Below the pieces are notes generated by a model. That model was not told the DNA's origin and made no database searches. It saw nothing but the letters and a program-made list of their open reading frames with translations. A stretch of 64,000 nt of DNA from Nocardia cyriacigeorgica (GTDB lineage Bacteria > Actinomycetota > Actinomycetes > Mycobacteriales > Mycobacteriaceae): positions 62,001 through 126,000 of the forward strand of contig NZ_JAAGUY010000001.1 in NCBI RefSeq assembly GCF_010868145.1, in the 5' to 3' direction. Position numbers and translations under genes: made by a program. Shown in pieces: positions 17,625 to 25,833 of the stretch (the stretch's first letter is position 1; every line of letters starts with the position of its first letter).

Positions 17625-18041
17625 CTACGGCGCAGTTCGCTGGAAGTCGAAGGAGCCCGGCTTGTGTACTGCGTTGGTGGTGAGGGTTCCGGTGATGTGG
17701 CCGGGGCCCGGGTCGAACTGGATTTGGGTGCCGCCGGTTCCGTGGATCTGCTGTCGGACGGTTCCGCTGGCGCCGGTGTCGAGATTGCGCCAGTTCACTG
17801 CGACTTCGACCGAGCATGGGCCGATGCCGTGGAGGGCGCTGATCAGGCCGAAGTAGGGGGTGTTGGGGCCGTAGATCAGTTCGAAATCGATGTGGCCGAC
17901 GCAGAAGCCGTTGCTCGACAGTGTTATTGCGTTGTTGAGCGGGTTGCTGTCCGCAGCCGCGATGGGCGCGACGGCGAGCAGGGGGACCGCGACGGTGGCG
18001 GCTGCGATGAGGGATCGGGTGGTCTTGTTGCCCAGATGCAT
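17625..18041 (-). CDS. Small secreted protein of unknown function
   Basis: A 138-residue precursor. A Sec signal peptide is clear: positive N-terminus (MHLGNKTTR), hydrophobic core, and a cleavage site near AAADS at about residues 29-31. The mature part of about 108 residues is strand-rich, with two cysteines (GFCVGH and GPCSVEV) that could form one disulfide, and ends SFDFQRTAP. No enzyme motif is visible. It belongs with two further small exported proteins downstream on the minus strand (18154-18717 and 18779-19114). Family not recognised. Confidence 0.75.
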   Translation of the reverse strand: MHLGNKTTRSLIAAATVAVPLLAVAPIAAADSNPLNNAITLSSNGFCVGHIDFELIYGPNTPYFGLISALHGIGPCSVEVAVNWRNLDTGASGTVRQQIHGTGGTQIQFDPGPGHITGTLTTNAVHKPGSFDFQRTAP

Positions 18042-18153
18042 TGGTGCCTCTTCCGTCTCGGTTGTCTGACGAACACGCGCGAGTCACGCGGCCGATATCA
18101 CCGGGCCGCTGATGTCGGGCGGTGGCGGGCCTGGCTCGACCGGCCCGCCCGGC

Positions 18154-18717
18154 TCACGGCTGCCAGGTGATGCGTCCACCCTGGAAGTCTTGTGCCTTGC
18201 CGCCTTCGTGGTCGTATTCGTCGCCGGTGGGGTAGCCGTAGCGGCCGTTCTCGGCGCCGGCGGCGAGCCAGGTGTCGCGGATGGAGCCCCAGATGATGTG
18301 GGCGCCGGTGGTGGACGACCAGTAGATGTCGCCGCCGTTGAAGCGGTTGTTGCGTCCGTTGTTCTTGCTGATGGCCTCGTCGGTGATCGGGAAACCGAGG
18401 GGGCTGTTCTCCCAGCCGACGGAGCCCCATTTATCGCGGATGGCGCCACCGATCTGGTGGGCGGAGGTGCCGAGGGACCAGTAGATGGAGTTGTTGCGTT
18501 CGAAGGCTTGGAAACGGCCGCCACTGGCGTCGAGTTCGGGGGTGATGGGGTTGCCGAAGGTGTTGAAGCCGCCGGCCTGGTCGTATTTGACCTCAATGGC
18601 GCCTCCGACGTCGAACGGGCCGATGGGTCGGGCGCCAGCGGTGGTGGCGAAAGCGGTGGTGAGAGCCAGGCCGGTAGCGGCGAGGGCGGTGATGGTGGTG
18701 AGGTGACGGCGTGCCAA
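18154..18717 (-). CDS. Secreted LGFP-repeat protein
   Basis: A 187-residue precursor with a signal peptide (basic start MARRH, hydrophobic core, cleavage after the TTAGA region near residue 29). The mature protein has about three LGFP-type repeats: a G-x-x-x-x-K(Y/W) helix followed by FGNPITPEL, LGFPITDE or YGYPTGDE, then an FxGGxIYWS-like strand. LGFP repeats occur in envelope proteins of mycolic-acid bacteria and are thought to bind or organise the arabinogalactan-mycolate layer. This one is repeats only, with no attached enzyme. GGAGGATCAC upstream of the ATG supports the start. Confidence 0.88.
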   Translation of the reverse strand: MARRHLTTITALAATGLALTTAFATTAGARPIGPFDVGGAIEVKYDQAGGFNTFGNPITPELDASGGRFQAFERNNSIYWSLGTSAHQIGGAIRDKWGSVGWENSPLGFPITDEAISKNNGRNNRFNGGDIYWSSTTGAHIIWGSIRDTWLAAGAENGRYGYPTGDEYDHEGGKAQDFQGGRITWQP

Positions 18718-18778
18718 GTGATCCTCCTGGGTCAGGTGGTGCGCTGTGGGGTTGGGGGATTCGGCCGGGTCCTGCGGT

Positions 18779-19114
18779 TCAGTTGCCGGGCAGCCATGCG
18801 CCGATCGGCATCGGTGGCAGGGTGCGGACCGCGGCCATCACGGTGTCGCAGTAGACCTCGGCCAGCGGCTCCCATTGATTGGTGTTGCAGACGTACCCGC
18901 CGGTCTTGTCGTAATGCGAGGAGTGGCCCTTGTAACTCCAGGTCAGGCCATCATCGGAATGACTCCACGGGCACTGTCCGGGTTCAAGTCCTGCGCACGG
19001 ACCCTCCACGCCCCACGGTCCGACGGGATAGGCGGCGGCCTGTGGAGCGAGGGCGAGAGTGAGCGCGCCCGCGGCGGCGGCCCCAACCAGGACACGTGTA
19101 ACTGTCGAGTTCAT
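18779..19114 (-). CDS. Small secreted cysteine-containing protein
   Basis: A 111-residue precursor from the ATG at 19114, which has AAGGAG at correct spacing; the ATG at 19120 is too close to it. The signal peptide runs through GALTLALAPQAAA to about residue 28. The mature part (YPVGPWGVEGPCAG...) has four cysteines (GPCAG, GQCPW, YVCNT and VYCDT), likely two disulfides, plus several Trp residues. No known family or catalytic motif is recognised. It is the first of three small exported proteins on this strand and is 122 bp from the dodecin gene end. Confidence 0.75.
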   Translation of the reverse strand: MNSTVTRVLVGAAAAGALTLALAPQAAAYPVGPWGVEGPCAGLEPGQCPWSHSDDGLTWSYKGHSSHYDKTGGYVCNTNQWEPLAEVYCDTVMAAVRTLPPMPIGAWLPGN

Positions 19115-19240
19115 GGACATTCTCCTTCGGCAGATGTAGACGTCAGGCATCCCCGAATGCTCGTCAGCCCTATCGGCCGATCCGCGATCACCGTTAGCGT
19201 GGCCGTCGTCTCGCGGCGACGGGCGTGCACGTCACGGGAC

Positions 19241-19456
19241 TCAGCCCGTCGGGTCGATCCGGAACCCGATCTTGACCGTGACCTGGGTGTGGGCGATTGC
19301 GCCGTCGACGATGTGGCCGCGCACATTCACCATCTCGAACCATTCGAGATTGCGCACGGTTTCGCCCGCTCGTGCGATCGCATTGGCAATGGCGGGGTCG
19401 ACGCCGTCTGGAGAGGAACCGACCACCTCGATAACGCGATAGACGTGATCACTCAT
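19241..19456 (-). CDS. Dodecin, flavin-storage protein
   Basis: A 71-residue protein matching dodecin in length and sequence: [38 protein letters not shown] followed by V-RG-I and a [10 protein letters not shown] terminus. Trp in LEWFE stacks on the flavin isoalloxazine rings. Dodecamers bind FMN, riboflavin or CoA-related ligands in the cytosol, buffering free flavins. The ATG at 19456 has no clear ribosome-binding site; a perfect 7-bp inverted repeat sits 8 bp upstream. Two flavoprotein genes lie just upstream on the same strand, which fits flavin handling but may be coincidence. Confidence 0.92.
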   Translation of the reverse strand: MSDHVYRVIEVVGSSPDGVDPAIANAIARAGETVRNLEWFEMVNVRGHIVDGAIAHTQVTVKIGFRIDPTG

Positions 19457-19463
19457 GCGACGA

Positions 19464-19481
19464 GTGTGGCAGCCGCCACAC
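19464..19481. promoter_or_regulatory. Inverted repeat just upstream of dodecin
   Basis: GTGTGGC and GCCACAC, separated by AGCC, form a perfect 7-bp dyad ending 8 bp before the dodecin start codon. It could be a repressor operator or a small hairpin masking the start; the gene has no evident Shine-Dalgarno sequence. As the upstream flavoprotein gene reads towards it, a terminator role is a weaker alternative. Confidence 0.4.
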
Positions 19482-19617
19482 CATCGCGGGGCGGGTTGCG
19501 CTGATCGACATCTGATCGCGACGGCATCGGGCCAGGTGGAGCGTGTCACAGGCTCCTGGTGTCTGCCGCTGCACGAGCTTCGGCACCACTGGTGCCGTCC
19601 TGATCGCGGGTGCGTGC

Positions 19618-21411
19618 CTAGATATCGAGCACGTGTGGCAATCCGGCCCGGAAACGATCGGCGTCCAGCTGCTTGGCGGCCTCGAAAATCGGTAGGCTGA
19701 CCAGCGGATGGATCGTCACGCGGGGCGCAGGGTCGCCGGCGGCGTCGAGGATGGCGTTGGCGGCCGAGCGACCGGCTTCGTTGGCGCCCTCCATGGTGGC
19801 CAGGTCGATATGGGTGCGGACGTGGTCGCCGCCGAAGAAGAGATTGGGGATGGCGCAGTGGGTGTCGGGGCGGTTGGTGTATGACCCGACAGTGTTCACC
19901 AGCAGCGGAGTCTCGTTGTAGGTGGTGCCACCGGACCAACTGATGCCGGGGTCCAGGTGCCAGGAATGGATATCGTCGGCGCGCAGCCAGCCGGTGCCGG
20001 TATTGAGCCATTGCTCGAGCTGGGCCCACACCTCGGTCGCGATCTCGTCCTTCGAGCACTGCTTGGCGGTCTTGCCGTACAGGATGCCGGGAGTGTCCCA
20101 ATCGGAGACGTCGACCGACAGGCATTCCACCGCTCGGCCGTCACCGTACCGTTGTGCGAAATCGCCGACCCACATCGGTGCCTGTCGCAGCGCGGTGATG
20201 GCCCACGGTGAGCCGAGCGCCGCGATATGCCCCTCGGGGATATCGGATGGCCGGGTCAAGTAGTACTGGATGCCGACCATCCAGTCGGTGACCAGCTCCG
20301 CCATCCCCGTCAGCCGCGGATCGGCCGCCAGGATCGCGGGGCTCAGCAGCGGCACCGTCCGCTCGACGGGCATCGCGCAGAGAAACCAATCCGCTTCGAC
20401 CGTCGACGCGGCGCCACCGGAGTCGACGACCGTCGCGCCCGCAATGCGGCCGTTGCGCAGATCCAGTGCGGTCGCGCGCTGATCCATGACGAATCGCACG
20501 CCGCGTCCGCGCAGATACGCTACCCACGGATCGATCCACGCCTCATTGGTTGGCCGGTTGAGAATGCGGTCGATCCCTGCGGAGTACTGCGGAATCAGTC
20601 CGGTGCCCGCAAGGACCAGCGCCTCCCCGATAGTGCCGATGGTGCGGGCCGAACTCATATGCGGTTTCGCGGCCACGGTGATGCGGGTCAGCGCCGACAC
20701 CAGGTAGTCGCGGTAGGCCTGCGATTTCCCTTCCGCGCGCAGGATCTGCTCCCACGTCAGGTATTCCCACTGCCCGAACCGTCGTTCGTTCGACGAAGTG
20801 AACCACATCATCATCTGCTTGGCGAAGAACGCCAGCTCGGCGGGCGGTAGTTCGGGGATGAAGCCGAAGCCCGTCATGATCGTGTTCTGCAACAGTTCGG
20901 GAGTGAGCTGGCCGATCGCGGCGGGCTCGACCGGAAGGAATACCGGCGCTCTGCCACGGAATCCGGCGACCGTCCCTTCGACTCGGACGAGATTGCCCGC
21001 TACACCATCCGGATTGCCAGGAAAAGGTATGCGGCGCATGGTATCCGGCAGATTCTGGTAGCAGCCGGGGAAGAACCGGAAGCCGTGCTCGCCGGGCAGA
21101 TCCAGGCGACCGCCGGCGGCGGTACCAGGGACGCCGAGGCTGCGCGCCTTACCGCCGAGGTAGGCAGGCTCGTACACGGTCACCGTATAGCCGCGTTCGA
21201 TCAATTCGTGCGCGGCCGACAATCCGGCCACACCACCACCGAGAATCGCGACCGTCCGGTCGACCCCGGCGCCGGGGGAGCGGCGGCCGGGCGCGGCGGC
21301 GGAGGTTGCGGCGGTGCCGCCAAATGTCAGGGCGGCTCCCGCGACGACGGCGCCGCGCAGCACATCGCGACGGGTCCAGGATGCGGCCGTATTCGATTGC
21401 GGTTCAGACAT
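19618..21411 (-). CDS. Tat-exported FAD-dependent amine oxidase/desaturase-like flavoprotein
   Basis: A 597-residue protein. The N-terminus carries a Tat signal, TRRDVLRG, with a hydrophobic stretch to about residue 40, so the folded flavoprotein is exported. The Rossmann FAD motif [22 protein letters not shown] follows at about residues 52-73, then the amine-oxidase/phytoene-desaturase layout ([19 protein letters not shown]) and the C-terminal FAD motif [25 protein letters not shown]. The [14 protein letters not shown] motif recalls hydroxysqualene dehydroxylase HpnE-like proteins. Its ATG overlaps the stop of the upstream flavoprotein gene by 8 bp, so they are co-translated. The substrate is unknown; a lipid or isoprenoid is plausible. 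Confidence 0.85.
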   Translation of the reverse strand: MSEPQSNTAASWTRRDVLRGAVVAGAALTFGGTAATSAAAPGRRSPGAGVDRTVAILGGGVAGLSAAHELIERGYTVTVYEPAYLGGKARSLGVPGTAAGGRLDLPGEHGFRFFPGCYQNLPDTMRRIPFPGNPDGVAGNLVRVEGTVAGFRGRAPVFLPVEPAAIGQLTPELLQNTIMTGFGFIPELPPAELAFFAKQMMMWFTSSNERRFGQWEYLTWEQILRAEGKSQAYRDYLVSALTRITVAAKPHMSSARTIGTIGEALVLAGTGLIPQYSAGIDRILNRPTNEAWIDPWVAYLRGRGVRFVMDQRATALDLRNGRIAGATVVDSGGAASTVEADWFLCAMPVERTVPLLSPAILAADPRLTGMAELVTDWMVGIQYYLTRPSDIPEGHIAALGSPWAITALRQAPMWVGDFAQRYGDGRAVECLSVDVSDWDTPGILYGKTAKQCSKDEIATEVWAQLEQWLNTGTGWLRADDIHSWHLDPGISWSGGTTYNETPLLVNTVGSYTNRPDTHCAIPNLFFGGDHVRTHIDLATMEGANEAGRSAANAILDAAGDPAPRVTIHPLVSLPIFEAAKQLDADRFRAGLPHVLDI

Positions 21412-22825
21412 GTTCGTCTCCAGCGCGGAAGGGGTGATCGGCGAGTGCCGGCGAGTCCAGCAGAGTGAGAGGGCGGCGGGTGGAACGCAACGCGGTTCGG
21501 GCCTCGTGCCAGTCGGCGGCGGCGTCGCGCAGTTCGCGGGTGACATCGGCGAGGACCGCGCCCGCGGCGGTCGGACTGTGCCGGACCGCACCGGCGGCCA
21601 GACCGACCGCGCGGCGCGGAGTGAATACGGCGCCTGGCTCGGTGGTGCGCGAGAAGATGCCGGTGACCGCGGCAGCCAGTGAGGGGTCGCGAGTGGCGGT
21701 GCGGTACAGCTCGATTTCCAAGGGATGCATGTCTTCTGCCCGTGCGAGCCGGTTGGTCCACTGATAGATCGGCAGACAGTCGCGCAACCGCCGGTCGGCC
21801 CAGTGGGCCATTGCGATATCGAGTGCCTTCGGATGCTCGAGCAGCGGGGCAGCGGTCTCCGCGAGTAGTCGGCCATATCGCAGCGCGTCGCGGATGCCTT
21901 GAGCCGTCACCGGGTCTTTGAAGTGGCCTGCGTCCCCGGCCAATGCCCAACCGGGCCCGCTGGAGAGCCGGAAGTAGGAGGCGATGCCGGTCGCCGAACG
22001 CACCCGGCCGACCCGTTCGCAGTCCCGTAGCCGTTCGGTGAGACCCGGAATGCGTGTGATCGCTTCGGAATAGCGCTGTTCGGCGCGTCCGGGCCCGACG
22101 CCGGATTCCTCGCCGACGGGTGGTTGTACCAGCGACAGCAGGAGACCGTCATCGCACGGAAAGGCAGTGCCGAGATCACGTCCCGCACGCCACTGGGCGG
22201 CGATATGCCGCCATGACGACGCCCCATCGCGCCAGTACGCGTAATAGCATTCGCGCCCGCTCGGCGTCGTCAGGAAGGGCTCACTCGCACCGCACAGCCG
22301 CGCCACCGTGCTGCGCCTGCCATCGGCGCCAACCACGAGCCGGGCGCGCACTTCGACGACGGTGTCGTTGCGGTCGCGGTAACGCACACCGGTACACCGG
22401 CCATGCGCCCAGACCAGTTCGATCACCCGTCTGCGTTCCCGGACATCGGCGCCCGCCGCACGGGCAGCGCCGACCAGCACGGCGTCCAAACCGGTGCGGC
22501 GCACGCACATCGCGTAGTCGATCCCGTCGGCAGGGGTGAACTCCGACGGCACCCGATACCCGCCGCCTGCGGCGAACGCCGAGGTGAGTCGTGGTGCGCC
22601 GAGCTGTTCGACCTGATCGAGCACCCCCAATGCGCGCAGCTCGGCGAGCCCGCCGGGCCACAGCAGATGAGTCGACAGCGTGTCGGACGGGAAGTGCGCG
22701 CTGTCGAGGACCACGACCCTGCGGCCGGCCGCGGCCATCGTGATCGCGACGGCGGAGCCCGCGCAGCGCGCACCCACCACGATGACGTCGGTGTATTCGA
22801 CCGCCGTACTGGAGGAATCGGCCAT
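21404..22825 (-). CDS. FAD-dependent monooxygenase / geranylgeranyl-reductase-like oxidoreductase
   Basis: A 473-residue flavoprotein. FAD binding: DVIVVGARCAGSAVAITMAAAGRRVVVLD (about 13-41) and the second motif GWALAGDAGHFKDPVTAQGIRDALR (about 295-320), typical of the group A hydroxylase/geranylgeranyl reductase class; the RLVVGADGRRS motif in the middle agrees. The variable C-terminal third may hold the substrate. It is the first gene of a two-gene operon with a Tat-exported flavoprotein, divergent from a TetR gene, with a perfect 17-bp operator-like dyad 22 bp upstream of its start. The pair probably oxidises a hydrophobic molecule, released from TetR control by a related ligand. Confidence 0.86.
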   Translation of the reverse strand: MADSSSTAVEYTDVIVVGARCAGSAVAITMAAAGRRVVVLDSAHFPSDTLSTHLLWPGGLAELRALGVLDQVEQLGAPRLTSAFAAGGGYRVPSEFTPADGIDYAMCVRRTGLDAVLVGAARAAGADVRERRRVIELVWAHGRCTGVRYRDRNDTVVEVRARLVVGADGRRSTVARLCGASEPFLTTPSGRECYYAYWRDGASSWRHIAAQWRAGRDLGTAFPCDDGLLLSLVQPPVGEESGVGPGRAEQRYSEAITRIPGLTERLRDCERVGRVRSATGIASYFRLSSGPGWALAGDAGHFKDPVTAQGIRDALRYGRLLAETAAPLLEHPKALDIAMAHWADRRLRDCLPIYQWTNRLARAEDMHPLEIELYRTATRDPSLAAAVTGIFSRTTEPGAVFTPRRAVGLAAGAVRHSPTAAGAVLADVTRELRDAAADWHEARTALRSTRRPLTLLDSPALADHPFRAGDEHV

Positions 22826-22847
22826 TCTGATCCTCGGTCATCGCGTC

Positions 22848-22864
22848 TCGGACACTATGTCCGA
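22848..22864. promoter_or_regulatory. Palindromic TetR operator candidate between flavoprotein operon and tetR
   Basis: TCGGACA-CTA-TGTCCGA is a perfect 7-bp dyad with a 3-bp spacer, 22 bp upstream of the flavoprotein start at 22825 and within the divergent promoter region of the TetR gene. Size, symmetry and position fit a TetR dimer site. A further copy of the half CGGACA lies at about 22966. Confidence 0.55.
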
Positions 22865-23009
22865 TCGATCGTGAACCTCGGTTGCGCCGATGTCAACGGT
22901 CGATGCCGATTCGGCCGGATATTCGCGGTTCGAGGCACAATGGCCGCATGGAGCACTGGACCGGACATCGGACAGGCCGCAGGCCGGCCGCTGCGCGGAC
23001 GGGCACCGG

Positions 23010-23660
23010 ATGCCGTCGCTGACCCGCGTTCCGCGCGGCGCCCGCAAACCACCCGACGACCGTCGCGCCGAATTCGAGCGGCGCGTACTGGTGGCCGTCG
23101 AGGAGCTGCTCGCCGACGGAACGCCCTATACCGAGCTGGCCGTGCAGAAGATCGCCGCTGCCTCGAAATCGGCGAGATCGACCTTCTACCGGTACTTCCC
23201 GGACAAGAGCCGGTTGCTGATCCGGATGGCGGATCTGGCCACCACCGATCTGTTCGACGCCGCCGAACAGTGGTGGACCGCTGACCACACCGACGGTGTC
23301 GACGGAGTCGTGCAGGCGATCAGCAGTATGATCGCAGGCTTCCGCACACATCGGTACCTGCTCCTGGCGCTCACCGAAGTCTCGGCCTACGACCGTGATG
23401 TCGGCGCGTATTGGCGCTCACGCGTAGCCACCTTTGCCACGATGGTCCGGGCGCGCCTTGACGCCGACCGTGCGGCGGGGCGGATCAGCTCCGCCATCGA
23501 CCCGACCGCGACCGCCGTGGTGCTGACCTCGATGGTGGAACGGTCTATCGCGGTCGCGTTCTCGGCCGACACCGGCATCTCCGACGACGTCCTCGCCGAC
23601 ACCCTCGGGCGGGCGATCTGGCTCGTCGTCTACGGCGACGCGCCGCGCGCCACGCCGTGA
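23010..23660 (+). CDS. TetR-family transcriptional regulator
   Basis: A 216-residue regulator from the ATG at 23010; the upstream in-frame extension to 22890 is unlike protein. The helix-turn-helix reads FERRVLVAVEELLADGTPYTELAVQKIAAASKSARSTFYRYFPDKSRLL, the standard TetR N-terminus with YRYFPDK after the recognition helix. The ligand-binding half contains the FATMVRARLDADRAAGRI segment of the TetR_C group. It is divergent from the two-flavoprotein operon, which it probably represses through the dyad at 22848-22864. The ligand is unknown. Confidence 0.9.
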   Translation: MPSLTRVPRGARKPPDDRRAEFERRVLVAVEELLADGTPYTELAVQKIAAASKSARSTFYRYFPDKSRLLIRMADLATTDLFDAAEQWWTADHTDGVDGVVQAISSMIAGFRTHRYLLLALTEVSAYDRDVGAYWRSRVATFATMVRARLDADRAAGRISSAIDPTATAVVLTSMVERSIAVAFSADTGISDDVLADTLGRAIWLVVYGDAPRATP

Positions 23661-23766
23661 CGCGCCGGTCGTTCGTGTGTCTTCCCTCGGATCGCGAAGG
23701 CGTGCTGTTCAATTGATGCCGCCAGCGTCTCCAGCATCACTCCAGCATCCGAAAAGGAGCACGAAC

Positions 23767-24063
23767 GTGAGCATGATTCTCGTTGCGCTGCACGACAGCT
23801 ACGGAACGGTGGTCGCACAGATCGGCAACCCGACCCCGGAAGCGCCGCCGTTGGCGGACAAAATCATGCAGCTGACCCGGTATCTCACCTGGTTCGTTCT
23901 GCTGTCCGGGATTACCGCGATCACCTACGGCGGCGGTCGATTCGCGTGGGAGAAGTGGAGTGGCGGCGGCCTGCAGTCACCCAAGATGGTCGCGGGCGCC
24001 ATGGCCGGTGGTGTGGTCGCCACCAGCGCGGGAACCATCATGAACGCCGTTATCGGCGCCTGA
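23767..24063 (+). CDS. Small two-helix membrane protein, VirB2/TrbC-like in layout
   Basis: About 98 residues from a GTG with AAAAGGAGC upstream. After a short N-terminal part (HDSYGTVVAQIGNPTPEAPP), two hydrophobic helices occur at about 34-55 (YLTWFVLLSGITAITYGG) and 74-95 (MVAGAMAGGVVATSAGTIMNAVIGA), joined by a small polar loop, GGRFAWEKWSGGGLQSPK. A Gly/Ala-rich second helix and this size are seen in pilin-like VirB2/TrbC subunits and in conserved membrane proteins of actinomycete integrative elements. There is no other conjugation gene here. It is followed by a TnpB element. Function not recognised. Confidence 0.65.
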   Translation: MSMILVALHDSYGTVVAQIGNPTPEAPPLADKIMQLTRYLTWFVLLSGITAITYGGGRFAWEKWSGGGLQSPKMVAGAMAGGVVATSAGTIMNAVIGA

Positions 24064-24317
24064 CCCAGGTCTGCGCGCGTGATGCGGGTGTCCATGCACT
24101 GTGTGGACGCTCGCATCGAATTCGATCGGTCCCGTCACCGGGTGTCGTCTGATCCGGCCATTGTGGCCGAAACGTAATTTACTTCGACCGTGTTTCGGCC
24201 CCGAGGAACCTGTGCCGCCATGTTCTGCTGAGTCGGTGACCAAGGAACGTCGCGCGCAGGCTTGGTCCTTTAGGGCCGGGTTAGCGCTTCGGGTCGATGA
24301 CAAACTAATGCGCTATC

Positions 24318-25469
24318 ATGTCAGAAATGGGAGTGAAGGTGATCAAGCGGGCTTACAAGTACCGCTTCTACCCGACTCCCGAACAGGTCGACCAGCTAGC
24401 ACGCACCTTCGGGTGCGTCCGGTACGTCTACAACCGGGCGCTCGCGGAACGATCCCGCGCCTGGACTCGAGAGCAACGGCGAATCTCGTATGCCGAGTCC
24501 GACAAGATGCTCACCGCCTGGAAACGCGATCCCGAAACGGAATGGCTCACCGAGCCGTCGAAGGGACCGCTGCAGGCGTCCCTGCGCAATCTTCAGGGTG
24601 CGTTCGACAAGTTCTGGCGCAAGCAAACTCGCTACCCGCAGTTCAAGAAGCGTGGCCGTTCGAAAGACTCGGCGACGTACTTCGCGAACTGCTTCATCTA
24701 CCGCGATGGCCGTATCAAGCTCGCCAAGCAAGCGGAACCGCTGAACATAGTATGGTCCCGGCCGTTGCCGACGGGTGGGCGGCCGTCGCAGGTGACGGTG
24801 TCCAAGGATTCAGCGGGCCGCTACCATATTTCGATCCTGGTAGAGGCGACGATCGCCGAACATGCGTCCACAGACGCGACGCTCGGTGTGGATGCGGGAA
24901 TCACCAGCCTGTACACATTCTCGACTGGGGAGAAGGTTTCGAATCCTGGGCACGAGAAGAACGACCGCGCCAGCCTTGTGAAGGCTCAGCGGGGGTTGGC
25001 GAAGAAACAGAAGGGCTCCAGAAATCGTGCGAAGGCACGGTTGAAGGTGGCCCGTATCCATGCGCGGATTACGGATCGGCGCATGGATCATCTGCACAAG
25101 CTCTCGACTCGACTGGTGCGCGAGAACCAAGTGATCGCCATCGAGGACCTGAGCGTGCGGAACATGGTTCGGAATCACCGGCTCGCGCGGGCGATCTCGG
25201 ACGCCTCATGGTCGCGGTTCCGGACCATGCTGGAGTACAAGGCGGATTGGCACGGGCGGACCGTGGTCGCGGTCGACCGGTTCTATCCGTCGTCCAAGAC
25301 ATGCTCGACGTGTGGTCGGATCAACGACATGATGCCATGGCGAGTCCGGGAGTGGGAGTGCCCGTGCGGTGCACGCCACGATCGGGATGTGAACGCGGCG
25401 AAGAATATTCTTGCGGCCGGGCTGGCCGTGCAAGCCTGCGGAGATGGTGTGAGACCGCCTCGCGGCTAA
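24318..25469 (+). CDS. tnpB: RNA-guided endonuclease TnpB (IS200/IS605 OrfB)
   Basis: A 383-residue protein. The N-terminal OrfB helix-turn-helix region (KRAYKYRFYPTPEQVDQLARTFGCVRYVYNRAL) and the RuvC-like nuclease are intact: Asp192 in LGVDAGI, Glu276 in IAIEDL and Asp357 in HDRDVNAAKNI. The zinc finger has CSTCG and CPCG (Cys 329, 332, 348 and 350). TnpB uses a right-end RNA to cut the empty donor site and so retain the element. All catalytic residues are present, so it may be active. No TnpA transposase is adjacent, which makes it a solo, IS1341-like copy that would need TnpA in trans. Confidence 0.95.
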   Translation: MSEMGVKVIKRAYKYRFYPTPEQVDQLARTFGCVRYVYNRALAERSRAWTREQRRISYAESDKMLTAWKRDPETEWLTEPSKGPLQASLRNLQGAFDKFWRKQTRYPQFKKRGRSKDSATYFANCFIYRDGRIKLAKQAEPLNIVWSRPLPTGGRPSQVTVSKDSAGRYHISILVEATIAEHASTDATLGVDAGITSLYTFSTGEKVSNPGHEKNDRASLVKAQRGLAKKQKGSRNRAKARLKVARIHARITDRRMDHLHKLSTRLVRENQVIAIEDLSVRNMVRNHRLARAISDASWSRFRTMLEYKADWHGRTVVAVDRFYPSSKTCSTCGRINDMMPWRVREWECPCGARHDRDVNAAKNILAAGLAVQACGDGVRPPRG

Positions 25470-25553
25470 TGCGGGGAGGCAACCGTCGATGAAACAGGAA
25501 ACCTCTGCCGTGAGGCAGGGAATCTCCGCCCTCCAGGGCGGAGGGGATGTCAA
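25380..25553 (+). ncRNA. Candidate omega-RNA (right-end guide RNA) of the TnpB element
   Basis: In characterised TnpB systems the guide RNA scaffold comes from the 3' end of tnpB and the right end. Here two hairpins occur after the stop: CTCTGCC-GTGA-GGCAGGG (about 25503-25520) and CTCCGCCCT-CC-AGGGCGGAG (25524-25543), then GGGATGTCAA. The guide would begin just past the end, near 25554, where the flank TTCAGT-TCCC-ACTGAA is itself self-complementary. The 5' boundary is a guess from other systems. Confidence 0.5.
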
Positions 25554-25833
25554 TTCAGTTCCCACTGAAACACACAACCCGGCGCGGGCCCATGCTGGCA
25601 CACCGCCGGGCCGGGGCGATCGGCCTCGAATCGTCACCGCCGTTGAGGGACCGGGCGGATCTTTGCCGCCGCTGACCAGCGCGACAGATCTAGCCGGATA
25701 CCGCGCGCCGTGTCGTCCCTCGCCACCGAATCAACACGTCCGTGCCTTCGCGCCATGCGCAATCGACCCACGCGGCCCCTGCGCCTGATCGGACGTTGCG
25801 GCGACACCGTAGAGCGGACGAGAAGGAGACCAC

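Larger units (their letters stand above)
24318..25553 (+). mobile_element. Solo TnpB (IS1341-like) element, left boundary uncertain
   Basis: The element consists of tnpB plus a structured right end. The right end carries the dyad CTCCGCCCT-CC-AGGGCGGAG and then GGGATGTCAA, closely resembling the usual right termini of actinobacterial tnpB elements; I place the end at about 25553. The left end must lie between 24064 and 24318 but no certain terminus or target motif is visible. No tnpA and no target duplication are seen, as expected for this family. Confidence 0.7.

Noticed and set aside
21412..21876. In-frame 155-codon extension of the Tat flavoprotein upstream of 21411
   Set aside because: The extension overlaps the coding region of the preceding flavoprotein in another frame; the Tat signal starts at 21411.
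24064..24317. Left end and target site of the TnpB element
   Set aside because: I could not find a convincing hairpin or target motif, so only a loose left limit is given.
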